This document shows positions 48,930 through 59,400 of a stretch of DNA of 64,000 nt, in pieces. The notes beneath the pieces were generated by a model. That model was not told where the DNA came from and searched no databases. It saw only the letters and a program-made list of their open reading frames with translations. Position 1 is the first letter of the stretch, and each line of letters begins with the position of its first letter. Position numbers and translations under genes: made by a program. The DNA lies in assembly GCF_000265425.1 (NCBI RefSeq), contig NC_018014.1, positions 1,922,001 through 1,986,000 on the forward strand, read 5' to 3'. Origin of the DNA: Terriglobus roseus DSM 18391 (GTDB lineage Bacteria > Acidobacteriota > Terriglobia > Terriglobales > Acidobacteriaceae).

Positions 48930-50462
48930 ATGACACAGCCGCAGGTCTATCTCGCAGTCCATGTGCCGGAGTTCGCCGCACAGGCGCTCCTGCGCATGCG
49001 CCCCGATCTTCAATGCAAACCAGTAGCAGTGGTGAAGGGCATCGCACCCCTGCAGGAAGTATGTAGTGCCAACACAGCAGCACGCGCCATGGGCGTTGAG
49101 AACGGAATCACCCGCGCCCAACTCGATGCGTTCGACGGTCTGACCATTCTGCCGGTCTCTGCCGGGGAAGAAGCATGTGCTCGAACAGCCCTGCTCGATG
49201 TCGCAGCCGTCTTAACACCACGCATCGAACCGCAGCCGATGGCCGACGGCGCCTTCCGCATGTTGCTCGACATGACAGGGACCACACTGATCTGGGGACA
49301 GACGCACCAACTGGCCCAGCGTGTAGCGCACGCAGTCAGTTCCATCCGTCTGTCTGCAAGAGTCGTCGCCAGCAGCAACGCACACGCATCTCTCTCGCTG
49401 GCTGCCGTCCCACGAAGCCGTCCGTTGGTCGTCAACGCAGGGGATGAAGCGAAAATTCTCGCGCCTTTGCCACTCTCAGCGCTGCATCTGTCACAGGAGG
49501 AGACTGAGACGTTTCAATTGTGGGGTCTGCGTACCCTCGGAGAGCTCGCAATGCTGCCCGTACGCGATGTCGTCTCCCGCATAGGACAGCGCGGAAAGCA
49601 CCTCCACGCCATGGCACGCGGCGAGCATCCACACCATCTCGTGCCGCAGGAAGAAGCCTTCAAACTCGAAGAGCAAGTCGAGTTCGAAGCACCCGTAGAT
49701 GTCCTGGATTCGCTACTCTTCGTGCTCGGCCCCATGCTCGATCAACTCATCTACCGAGCAGCCAATCGCTCCTACGCCTTGGCCAGCGTCACAACGCATC
49801 TGCGACTTGACGGCGGTGGCGAACACGAACGAACAGTACAGCCTGCGCTGCCAAACGCAGATCGAGCGGCATTGCTGAAGCTGATGCAGCTCGATCTGCA
49901 GGCGCACCCGCCCGACAACGGCATCGTCGCAATAACACTCACAGCGCAGACAGGCGATCGCAGCAAAGTACAGATGGGTCTCTTCGCACCACAACTGCCA
50001 GAAGCCATGCGCCTGGATGTGACAATCGCCCGCATCGCCGCACTGGTCGGTGAAGATTCCATCGGTCGCGCACGGCTGCTGGATACACACGGCATGCATA
50101 GCTTTGCCATGGATCGCTTCCTCGTAAAACCCTCGTCAGCAAAGACAAAACATCACGCCATTCCCAGGCAAAGATTCAGCATCCGACGTCATCGTCCGCC
50201 TGTGCCGCTTCATGTCTCTCCGCAGTACAGGCACAACGGATCGCGACCTTTTTCCTTTTATCTGGAAGGCAAACAGTATGTCATCGCAGAGGCCTACGGC
50301 CCGTGGCGGTGCAACGGCGACTGGTGGTCTTCTGACGTTTGGTCGCACGAGGAATGGGACGTACGCGCGCGTAGCGATGACGACATAAGCACCCTGTTGT
50401 TATGCCTGCTGAACCACGATCTTCTGCGTAAGACATGGACGCTGGAAGCGACCTATGACTGA
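48930..50462 (+). CDS. imuB: ImuB, Y-family polymerase-like adaptor
   Basis: A 510-residue Y-family fold protein. The polymerase-type catalytic acids are absent: where DinB has HVDMDCF this reads 'AVHVPEFAAQALLR', and the DE pair region reads 'FRMLLDMTGTTLIWG'. This is the mark of ImuB, which works as a scaffold linking the beta clamp and DnaE2 rather than as a polymerase. A helix-hairpin-helix region (LWGLRTLGELAMLPVRDVVSRIG) and a little-finger-like domain follow; the C-terminal ~100 residues (QYVIAEAYGPWRCNGDWW) are ImuB-specific. The ATG at 48930 was preferred to an upstream start inside imuA. It overlaps dnaE2 by 8 nt. Confidence 0.93.
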   Translation: MTQPQVYLAVHVPEFAAQALLRMRPDLQCKPVAVVKGIAPLQEVCSANTAARAMGVENGITRAQLDAFDGLTILPVSAGEEACARTALLDVAAVLTPRIEPQPMADGAFRMLLDMTGTTLIWGQTHQLAQRVAHAVSSIRLSARVVASSNAHASLSLAAVPRSRPLVVNAGDEAKILAPLPLSALHLSQEETETFQLWGLRTLGELAMLPVRDVVSRIGQRGKHLHAMARGEHPHHLVPQEEAFKLEEQVEFEAPVDVLDSLLFVLGPMLDQLIYRAANRSYALASVTTHLRLDGGGEHERTVQPALPNADRAALLKLMQLDLQAHPPDNGIVAITLTAQTGDRSKVQMGLFAPQLPEAMRLDVTIARIAALVGEDSIGRARLLDTHGMHSFAMDRFLVKPSSAKTKHHAIPRQRFSIRRHRPPVPLHVSPQYRHNGSRPFSFYLEGKQYVIAEAYGPWRCNGDWWSSDVWSHEEWDVRARSDDDISTLLLCLLNHDLLRKTWTLEATYD

Positions 50463-53400
50463 CAGCGACTATGTCGAACTGCATGCCAACAGCGCCTTCA
50501 GCTTTCTGGAAGGTGCTTCGCAGCCAGAGCATCTGATCGATGTTGCCGAGCAGATGCAGATGCCGGCCATGGCGCTGATGGATCGCAACGGTCTATACGG
50601 TGCGGCACGCTTCCATCTGCGTGCGAAGGAGAAGGGCATCCGCGCCCACATCGGCGCAGAGGTTGCCGCAGACTGTTTCGATCCGCGACCGCAGCCGCCG
50701 CTGTGGCTGCCTCATCAGCAAGGCCATCAACATGCCAGACTGCCGTTACTGTGCTCCTCGCAGACTGGTTACAACAATCTTTGCCAGCTGATCACACGAT
50801 TCAAACTCCGGGAACGCGGTAAGGCGGAAGGCTTTGCACACGAACGTGATCTCGAAGAGTTTGCAGAAGGCCTGGTATGTCTTACCGGTGGGGATGAGGG
50901 GCCACTCGCGGCAGCACTGACGCATGGCGGCGTCGAAGAAGGCCGCAAGTTGCTGGATAAACTGCAGCGCATCTACGGACGCGACAATGTCTATGTCGAA
51001 GTGCAACGGCATGGCGAACGAGAGGAAGAGTGGCGCAACGCTGCCGCATCTTCACTGGCAGAATCGTTGCGTCTTCCTATCTTGGCGACAAATGGTGTGC
51101 GCTACAGTGCTCGTTACGATCGCGAGATTCTTGATGTTTTCACGTGCATTCGTAATGGTGTCGATCTGGAACATGCAGGCCGTCTGTTGCAGTCAAACTC
51201 ACAGCGACATGTGCGAAATGGCAAAGAGATGCGGCAGATCTTCGCTGATCTGCCACGGGCTATCGAAAACACATCAGAACTGTCGCAGCGCCTGGACTTC
51301 GAACTCGACAAGAACTTCGGCTATGCATTTCCCAGTTACCCTGTGCCAGATGGCGAGACGATGGACAGCTATCTCCGCAAGCGCGTCAGGGAAGACATTC
51401 TGAATCGCTATTACTTCAAATGGAACTCAGCACTGCTGCGTAAGGCAAAACGACAGGCCGAGACGGAATTGCGACTCATCGAGCAACTCGGCTTTGCAGG
51501 TTATTTTTTGATTGTCTGGGATATCGTTCGTTACTGCGGGCAAAATGACATCCTCGTGCAGGGTCGAGGTAGTGCGGCAAACTCTGTCGTCTGCTACGCG
51601 CTTGGGATCACCGCGGTTGATCCGGTGAGTATGGGACTGTTGTTTGAGCGCTTTCTCAATGAAAACCGGCGAGAGTATCCGGATATCGATCTTGACCTGC
51701 CTTCCGGCGACAAGCGCGAGAGCGCGATCAAGTATGTGTATCAGCGCTACGGGGAACTCGGCGCAGCGATGACTGCAAATGTCATTACGTACCGGGGGAA
51801 GTCCGCTGCGCGAGAGGTTGGCAAGGCGCTTGGCTTCGATGAGGAGACTGCGGGGCGGCTGTCCTCACTCGTAGGACAGTGGGAGTGGCGACGCAAGGAC
51901 GAAACCCTTAGCGATAACTTCCGGCATGCAGGCTTTGACCTACAGCACCGACGCATTGCGAAATATGTTGAGTTATCAGAGCGTTTGCAGGATCTGCCGC
52001 GGCACCTTGGCCAACACTCCGGCGGCATGGTCATATGCCAGGGAGCCCTGAACAAGGTGGTTCCCCTTGAGCGAGCCTCCATGCCGGGTCGCACAGTCGT
52101 TCAGTGGGATAAAGACGATTGCAGTCAGATGGGCATGGTCAAGGTGGACCTGCTGGGCCTTGGCATGATGGCCGTAATGAAGGACTGCCTGGACCTGATA
52201 CCTGCCCACTATGGAGATGTTGTAGATCTGGCGCATCTTCCGCAGGACGATGACGTGTACGACGTTTTACAGAAGGCCGACACCGTGGGCATGTTCCAGG
52301 TGGAAAGCCGCGCGCAGATGGCATCGCTCCCACGAAACAAGCCGAAGGTCTTCTATGACATCGTGGTGCAGGTCGCCATAATTCGTCCCGGTCCTATCGT
52401 CGGCAAGATGATGCACCCCTACATGCGCCGTCGTCAGGGTCTGGAAGAGGCGAAGGCAATTGTGCCGGAGTTGGATGAAACTCTGAGACGCACCCTTGGG
52501 GTGCCGCTGTTCCAGGAACAACTGCTTCGAATGGCCATGGTCGTCGGTGAATTTAGTGGCGCGGAAGCTGAAGAGCTGCGGAAGGCCGTGGGTATGCGCC
52601 GGTCCCGCGAACGGATGGCCGTGCTCATGGCCAAGCTACGCGATGGCATGATTCGCAAGGGGTACAGCGAAGAGATACAGAACGACATCGTGCAAAGCAT
52701 TGAGTCCTTCGCCTTATATGGCTTTCCAGAGTCCCATGCGGCCAGCTTTGCACTAATTGCTTATGCTTCTGCTTACTTTAAGGTGAAGTATCTCGCGGCA
52801 TTTCTCTGCGCCATGTTGAACAACCAGCCCATGGGTTTCTATACACCAGCAGTGCTGGTGAAAGACGCGCAGAGGCACGGTCTCCGTGTCCGTCCGATGG
52901 ACGTGCAGGTATCGCAACGTCTCTGCACTGTCGAGCATGATGAGCAGGGCGCACTCTCCGTCCGCATGGGTTTGATGTACGTGCGTGGTCTGCACACCCG
53001 TGTTGCGGATGCCCTGGTCGCGGAACGCGAACGTGCCGGTATCTTTCGAGGCGCCGAGGATCTCGCGCGTCGCGTGCCCTCGTTAAATCGCCGCGACATG
53101 GCGCAGCTTGCACGCGTGGGGGCATTGAACTGGATGGATGGTGTACAGCACCGGCGCGACGCCATCTGGCAGGCAGAGCAATGCAGCCGGCCAGCCGGCC
53201 CGTTGCTGCGTGATGCGGAGACCGACGAGATTGTGAGCACTGCGTCTCCACTGAAACAGATGACAGATGAGGAGCGACTGGTCGCGGACTACAGCGGCGC
53301 GGGCCTGACCACAGGCCGTCACCCCATGGCCTTTCGCCGAGCAGAGATGCGTCGTGCAGGCATCCTATCCGCTACGGATCTTCGAAACGCTCAGGATGGT

Positions 53401-53676
53401 GCATGGGTGCGCGCTGCGGGCGCCATCATTGCGCGACAGCGGCCCGGCACGGCGCTGGGCTTCATCTTCCTGTCCATGGAAGACGAGACCGGTATCGCCA
53501 ATGTCATCATCCATCCGGAGCTGTACGAGCGGGATCGTGCGCTCATTACGCGCGGAAAGTTTCTGCATGTGGAAGGGAAGTTGCAGAACCAGGATGGTGT
53601 CGTACATGTGAAGGCGGAACGGGTGAAGCTGCTGGAGATGAGCTCGGCGGACATCCGATCGCACGACTTTCACTAG
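50455..53676 (+). CDS. dnaE2: Error-prone DNA polymerase III alpha subunit DnaE2 (ImuC)
   Basis: A 1073-residue C-family polymerase. The PHP domain opens with 'YVELHANSAFSFLEGASQPEHLID'. The palm catalytic acids lie in 'EYPDIDLDLPSGDKRESAIKYVYQRYG' and the preceding 'GRGSAANSVVCYALGIT'; the fingers contain 'VAIIRPGPIVGKMMHPYMRRRQG' and 'PLFQEQLLRMAMVVGEFSGAEAEELRKA'. A helix-hairpin-helix and OB domain follow (GAWVRAAGAIIARQRPGTALGFIFLSMEDETG). It lacks the long C-terminal tail of replicative DnaE, as expected. It performs translesion synthesis with ImuA and ImuB. The ATG overlaps imuB by 8 nt (ATGACTGA), so the cassette is translationally coupled. Confidence 0.97.
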   Translation: MTDSDYVELHANSAFSFLEGASQPEHLIDVAEQMQMPAMALMDRNGLYGAARFHLRAKEKGIRAHIGAEVAADCFDPRPQPPLWLPHQQGHQHARLPLLCSSQTGYNNLCQLITRFKLRERGKAEGFAHERDLEEFAEGLVCLTGGDEGPLAAALTHGGVEEGRKLLDKLQRIYGRDNVYVEVQRHGEREEEWRNAAASSLAESLRLPILATNGVRYSARYDREILDVFTCIRNGVDLEHAGRLLQSNSQRHVRNGKEMRQIFADLPRAIENTSELSQRLDFELDKNFGYAFPSYPVPDGETMDSYLRKRVREDILNRYYFKWNSALLRKAKRQAETELRLIEQLGFAGYFLIVWDIVRYCGQNDILVQGRGSAANSVVCYALGITAVDPVSMGLLFERFLNENRREYPDIDLDLPSGDKRESAIKYVYQRYGELGAAMTANVITYRGKSAAREVGKALGFDEETAGRLSSLVGQWEWRRKDETLSDNFRHAGFDLQHRRIAKYVELSERLQDLPRHLGQHSGGMVICQGALNKVVPLERASMPGRTVVQWDKDDCSQMGMVKVDLLGLGMMAVMKDCLDLIPAHYGDVVDLAHLPQDDDVYDVLQKADTVGMFQVESRAQMASLPRNKPKVFYDIVVQVAIIRPGPIVGKMMHPYMRRRQGLEEAKAIVPELDETLRRTLGVPLFQEQLLRMAMVVGEFSGAEAEELRKAVGMRRSRERMAVLMAKLRDGMIRKGYSEEIQNDIVQSIESFALYGFPESHAASFALIAYASAYFKVKYLAAFLCAMLNNQPMGFYTPAVLVKDAQRHGLRVRPMDVQVSQRLCTVEHDEQGALSVRMGLMYVRGLHTRVADALVAERERAGIFRGAEDLARRVPSLNRRDMAQLARVGALNWMDGVQHRRDAIWQAEQCSRPAGPLLRDAETDEIVSTASPLKQMTDEERLVADYSGAGLTTGRHPMAFRRAEMRRAGILSATDLRNAQDGAWVRAAGAIIARQRPGTALGFIFLSMEDETGIANVIIHPELYERDRALITRGKFLHVEGKLQNQDGVVHVKAERVKLLEMSSADIRSHDFH

Positions 53677-53773
53677 ACCTGTGCGCCCCGGCATAGTTAG
53701 GTTGCTTCATCAACAAAAGACCGCTACAGTAGCCACAACACCAGCACATCCGAATATCTTCCTGAGGACATCG

Positions 53774-56290
53774 ATGACCCGGTCTCGCTCCCTGTCTTGC
53801 TGCTTTGCAGCGGCGCTGTTCCTGTCCAGCAGCACGTTCGCGATGGCCCAGCAGCCGCGCCGGCCGAGTGGCGACGCACCTACGGCCGCACCGCAGACCA
53901 TCGTTCAACGCACGGCGACGCTTCAAAAGATGGACGGCTTCTTCCCGGTCTACATGGACACGAAGACCGCGCATCTTTACCTGGAGATCAGCGGCTGGAA
54001 CAAACAGTTTCTATATCTGCGTCACACTGCCACGGGCAATGGCGCTGGAGTCAACCGCGGTGCTGTCGCTCAACCGCTGGTGGTGCACTTCTCACGGATC
54101 GGCCCCAAAGTCCTGTTGATCGCGGAGAACACAGCGTGGCGCAATGGAACCGGTGAGCCAGCGCAGGCATCGGCGACGCGCGACAGCTTCGCACAGTCTT
54201 TAATAGGTGGCTTCACAGTTGCCGCAGAAGACACGGACGACCATGTACTCATCGATGCAACAGACTTTCTGCTACGCGACGTCGTCAACTTCGCAGCCCG
54301 GCTTGGCACAGGGTATCGTCTCGATACCACCCGCAGCACGATCGTCCCGGAACACACAAAGAACTTCCCGAAGAACACTGAGATTGAGACGATGTTGACC
54401 TTCGCTCGTGAGGGCGGGGGACCAGCCGGTTTTCCTGGCGGCGCTGGAGCACCGGTGGGCCCGTTCGCTCCGGATGCAGCGTCGATCACGCTGGAGGCAC
54501 GTCAGTCACTAATTGAACTGCCAGACGACAAGTACAAGCCGCGGCGGTGGGATCAGCGCGCCGGCAATCTGCAGAACACCAGTTATTCGGACTGGTCAAA
54601 GCCTTTGGGCGATGCTCGCGAGACACGCTTCATCAACCGCTTCCGTCTGATCAAGAAAAATCCGAGCGCCGCGGTCTCCGATCCTGTTGAGCCGATCCGT
54701 TTCTACATTGATCGCGGAGCGCCGGAGCCTGTGCGCACCGCACTACTGGAAGGCACGCGCTGGTGGTCTGAAGCGTTCCTAGCTGCTGGTTTCTCAAACG
54801 CCTTCAAGGTCGAAATTCTGCCTGAGGGCGCGGACCCATACGACATCCGTTACAACATGATCCTTTGGGTTGAAGGCGAGAACCGTGCCTTCTCCAACGG
54901 CCTGGACGTGGTCGATCCACGGACGGGCGAAGTCATCAAGGGCGAGGTGACGCTGACCGCCGGGCGTGAGCGCCAGGACTACCTGATCACCGAAGCGCTG
55001 TTATCCCCATACAAGACCAGCGACAAGCCGGACCCGCAGCAGCTGGCGCTAGTCCTCCAGCGCATCCGCCACCTGGCCGCGCACGAGACAGGGCACACCT
55101 TGGGGCTTGGGCACAACCATGCCGCCAGTGCATTTGGTCTTGGATCATCCGTGGATGATTATCCTTTCCCGAATATCCAGATTGATAAGAACGGCAAGCT
55201 TGACCTGTCGCACGCCTATGAGCCCGGGCTGGGCGCGTGGGACATGATGGCTATCAAGCACACCTATATGGAACTGCAGCCGAACACCACGCCAGCGCAG
55301 GAGAAAGCAGCGCTCGATAAGGTGATCGACGATGGCATAAAGAAGGGCATGTATTTCCTTACGGACTCCGGTCCATCGACGGTGCATCCGCACTCATCGC
55401 AGTGGGACAATGGGCCTGACTCTGCAGTGGAGCTTGACCGCCTGTTGAAGGTGCGCGAGGTCGCGATGAAGAATTTCTCAGAGGCTGCCATCAAACCTGG
55501 CACACCCATGGCAGAGTTACAGGACACGCTGGTACCGGTCTATCTTCTGCATCGCTACCAGGTAGAAGCAACGATCCAATCCATCGCAGGCGAGGACTAT
55601 CGCTACGCGGTGCGGGGCGATGGTCAGCAGATCGCTCCCATGGTGCCCGCAGCGCAACAGCGTGCAGCACTCGCCGCCGCTGTGAAGACGCTTGATCCGC
55701 AGATGCTCACTTTGCCAGAGTCACTGATCCTGAAGTTCCCGCCCCGCCCGCCATCATTGCCGCGTACGCGAGAGTCCTTTCAGGGTGAGGCAGGCGATGC
55801 CTTTGATCCCATGGCTCCCGTGCATGCCGCTGCCACCATCACACTTGCAGCGCTGTTTGAGCCCACGCGCGCAAACCGGTTGATTGAGTTCCACGGGCGT
55901 GATGCGAGCATGCCAACGTTATCTGACGTGATCGACGCAACATTGCAGGCGACTTGGATGGCGCCGTCGCAGCAGGGACTCACGCAGCAGTCAAAAATGA
56001 CTATCGATCGTGTGGTGCTGGATGAGTTGCAGACGCTGGGCAATAGTCCGCAGGCGTCTGCGATAACGAAAGGCGTGGTACGGGCGGAGCTTGCGAAGTT
56101 GAGAACGTACGCCGCAGAGCGCTCAAAGGATGTGGCTCTCGATCCGGACAGTCGTGCCTTCTATGGCAGCGCCTTTGAAGCGACGGGTGGCGGATCAACT
56201 AGTCGCGGCGGCGCCGCTACACCAGCACCCGTGGCACCCGGTCGACGCGGCGCCGACACCGACGCTATTCCTGCCGGCGCACCAATCTAA
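53774..56290 (+). CDS. Secreted zinc-dependent metalloprotease (metzincin motif, DUF5117/DUF4953 type)
   Basis: An 838-residue exported protein with signal peptide (RSLSCCFAAALFLSSSTFAMA-QQ). An N-terminal region of about 60-250 (FFPVYMDTKTAHLYLEISG, FLYLRHTATGNGAGVNRG) corresponds to the DUF5117-like domain. The catalytic region has the extended zinc motif 'HETGHTLGLGHNHAAS' (HExxHxxGxxH, near residue 435) and a downstream Met-turn-like 'WDMMAIKHTYM'. The C-terminal third is helical with a low-complexity Gly/Ala/Pro end. Such proteins are large periplasmic or outer-membrane-linked proteases of unclear role. GAGGA lies 6 nt before the ATG. The efflux operon begins 169 nt downstream and is probably independent. 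Confidence 0.9.
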   Translation: MTRSRSLSCCFAAALFLSSSTFAMAQQPRRPSGDAPTAAPQTIVQRTATLQKMDGFFPVYMDTKTAHLYLEISGWNKQFLYLRHTATGNGAGVNRGAVAQPLVVHFSRIGPKVLLIAENTAWRNGTGEPAQASATRDSFAQSLIGGFTVAAEDTDDHVLIDATDFLLRDVVNFAARLGTGYRLDTTRSTIVPEHTKNFPKNTEIETMLTFAREGGGPAGFPGGAGAPVGPFAPDAASITLEARQSLIELPDDKYKPRRWDQRAGNLQNTSYSDWSKPLGDARETRFINRFRLIKKNPSAAVSDPVEPIRFYIDRGAPEPVRTALLEGTRWWSEAFLAAGFSNAFKVEILPEGADPYDIRYNMILWVEGENRAFSNGLDVVDPRTGEVIKGEVTLTAGRERQDYLITEALLSPYKTSDKPDPQQLALVLQRIRHLAAHETGHTLGLGHNHAASAFGLGSSVDDYPFPNIQIDKNGKLDLSHAYEPGLGAWDMMAIKHTYMELQPNTTPAQEKAALDKVIDDGIKKGMYFLTDSGPSTVHPHSSQWDNGPDSAVELDRLLKVREVAMKNFSEAAIKPGTPMAELQDTLVPVYLLHRYQVEATIQSIAGEDYRYAVRGDGQQIAPMVPAAQQRAALAAAVKTLDPQMLTLPESLILKFPPRPPSLPRTRESFQGEAGDAFDPMAPVHAAATITLAALFEPTRANRLIEFHGRDASMPTLSDVIDATLQATWMAPSQQGLTQQSKMTIDRVVLDELQTLGNSPQASAITKGVVRAELAKLRTYAAERSKDVALDPDSRAFYGSAFEATGGGSTSRGGAATPAPVAPGRRGADTDAIPAGAPI

Positions 56291-56459
56291 TCTGATTAGC
56301 GGCTAAGCACAGGGTAAACACGAAGGTGTCTGCCCTGTGCTGTTACCAGCGTGCACAAAACGTCGGCGCTGACTTTGTAGTCATCGAACGCAGCTTTGCG
56401 ACATCGAAACGCTTCATGCCGCAATCTGCATCCTACCGTTCACCCGAGGGTGTAACTGG

Positions 56460-59400
56460 ATGTGGATTGTTCGGCTGGCGCTTCGCCGCCCGTATACGTT
56501 TGTCGTGGTGTCCTTACTCATGCTGCTGCTGGGTATCGGCACCGCTGTGGAAGCACCCAAGGACATCTACCCGTACATCAACATCCCGGTAGTGACCATC
56601 GTCTGGAGCTACAACGGCCTGCCACCGGCTGAGATGGAAGGTCGCATCATCACGGTATGCGAGCGGGCGCTGACAACGACCGTCAACGACATTGAGCACA
56701 CCAGCAGTGAGAGTTACCAGGGCGTCGGAGTCATTCGCGTCTTCTTTCAGCCGAACGTAAAGGTTGAGTTGGCAATGTCGCAGATCACGGCTGTGGTGCA
56801 GACCATTCTGCGCGTGATGCCGCCCGGCACTTTTCCGCCCAACATTCTCAAATATGACGCCAGTTCCGTACCCATCGTGCAGCTTGCGCTTGCCGGCCAG
56901 GGCATAAAAGAAGAGGACCTTTATGACCTGGGCCTGGCATTCATCCGGCCGCGCCTCGCCAATGTGAAAGGTGCCGCCATTCCTCTGCCATACGGCGGCA
57001 AAGTGCGGCAGGTCCAGGTTGATGCGGATCCCAACCAGATGTATGCGCACCATCTCTCAGCGACGGATATCTCGACGGCATTTAACCAGCAGAATCTGAT
57101 TCTGCCGGCAGGCGTGGCGCGGATGGGTGATCGCGAATTCATCGTCAAGCTGAACTCTTCACCGCCGGAAGTCTCCGCTCTGAACGACCTCCCCATTCGT
57201 GCCGCGAACGGCGCCATCGTGTCTGTGAAGGACGTGGCGCAAGTGCGGCTGGGCTATGCGCCGCAGGTGAACGTTGTCCGTCAGGACGGTAAGCGCGCCG
57301 CACTCCTGACAGTGTTGAAGAATGGTGAGACCTCGACGCTCGATATCGTGAAGGGCGTTAAGCAGCTTCTCCCGCAGGTCAAGGCTGGTCTTCCCGCTGC
57401 GCTCACGATCACGCCGCTCTTCGACCAGTCAATCTTCGTCTCCGAGTCGATCAGCGAAGTGGTTCGTGAAGCCGTCATCGCCGCGGCGCTTACAGCGCTC
57501 ATGATCCTTCTGTTCCTCGGTTCGTGGCGTTCGACGCTGATCGTCTGCGTGTCGATTCCGCTTTCCATTGCGACGTCACTCGTTATCCTCGGCGCCATGG
57601 GCGAGACCATTAACGTGATGACACTCGGCGGCCTTGCACTGGCCGTCGGCATCCTCGTGGACGACGCGACGGTCGAGATCGAGAACACGCACCGCAATAT
57701 GAGCGAGAAGAAGCCGCTCGTTCGCGCCATCCTGGACAGCGCACAGCAGGTCGCATCACCGGCTTTCGTGTCGACACTCTCCATCTGCCTCGTCTTCACG
57801 CCGGTCGCATTGCTCAGCGGCCCGGCCAAGTATCTCTTCACGCCGCTGGCGCTCGCCGTTGTCTTCGCAATGATGGCGTCGTACTTTCTTTCACGCACAC
57901 TCATTCCCACGATGATGCACTTCCTGCTCGCAGCAGAGATCGGTCTCTATCAAGACCCGGATGCTGCGGAGAAAGAGAAGGAAGAGAACTTCATCTGGCG
58001 CTGGCATTCGCGCTTCGATGAGTGGTTCGAACGTCGGCGCGAAAGCTATAAGAGGTTGCTGGAGCACACGCTCGCAGCGCGCGGTCTAACCATCGCTGTC
58101 TTCGGTCTCTTTGTGCTGCTATCGCTGCCGCTGGCGTTTCTTATCGGCGAAGACTTCTTTCCGTACGTTGACTCCGGCCAGATGCGTCTTCATGTCTATC
58201 CGCCTTCGGGCATGCGGCCAGAGGACTCCGAGCAATACTTTGCCGCGATCGAGCGTGAGATTCGTAAGGTCATCCCAGCCGAGCAGACGAAACTCATTCT
58301 GGATAACATCGGCCTCCCAAACGGAGGCATCAATCTTGCCTTCGGAAACAGCTCCGTCATCTCTGACACGGATGGCGACATCTACATCTCGCTAGAGCCC
58401 GGCAAACGCGACACGCAGATGTACATGCGTCAACTCCGCGCTGATCTACATAACAAATTCCCGGACGGCACCTTTTTCTTCACCCCGGCGAATATCACAA
58501 ACCAGATCCTCGACTTCGGTCTGCCCGCACCAATCGATCTGCAGATCTCCGGTCGCAGCCCGCAGAACTACGCGACCGCGCAGCAGATGTTGAAGGAGGT
58601 TCAGGCAATCCCCGGCGTTGCCGACGCTCATATCCATCAACAGATCGCGCAGCCGACGGTGAACGTGAACGTCGACCGTCTGAAAGCGCGGCAGATCGGC
58701 CTTACGCAGCAGGACATCGCGCAGAGCATGCTCATCTCACTGACCGGCACAGGCCAGACCGCGCCGAATGAGTGGCTCAACCCAAAGACCGGCGTCAATT
58801 ATCAAGTTGTCGTGCAGACGCCGCAGTACCGCATCGACAGCATGCAGGCACTCTCTCGCACACCGGTGACATCACCAGCCGGGAATGCCAGTCAGCTGTT
58901 GGGAAATGTAGCTAACTTCGAGCGTGACGTGACGCCCGCCATCATCGACCACTACAACATCCAGCCGGTCTACGACATATATGCCGACGTGGATCAGCGC
59001 GACCTGGGCGGCGTCGCCAGTGACATCCGCAAGATCATCGCGAAGCATAAGCCCGATCTCGCGGTGGGTTCACAGCTGGCGTTGCGTGGCGAAGTGCAGA
59101 CGATGAGTGAATCCTTTACGAGACTTGGCATCGGCATTGTCTTCGCCATCATCATGGTCTACCTGCTGATGGCGATCAACTTCCAGTCGTGGCTCGATCC
59201 GCTGATCATCCTTATGTCGTTGCCTGTCGCATTCGCCGGCATCCTGTGGATGCTGTACCTCACGCACACCACCTTCAACGTCCCATCGCTGATGGGCGCC
59301 ATCATGACGATCGGCGTTGCCACGGCCAACAGCATCCTGATGGTGGTCTTTGCGAATGACGAACGCGCTGCCGGTAAGAGCAGCCTCGAAGCCGCACTCA

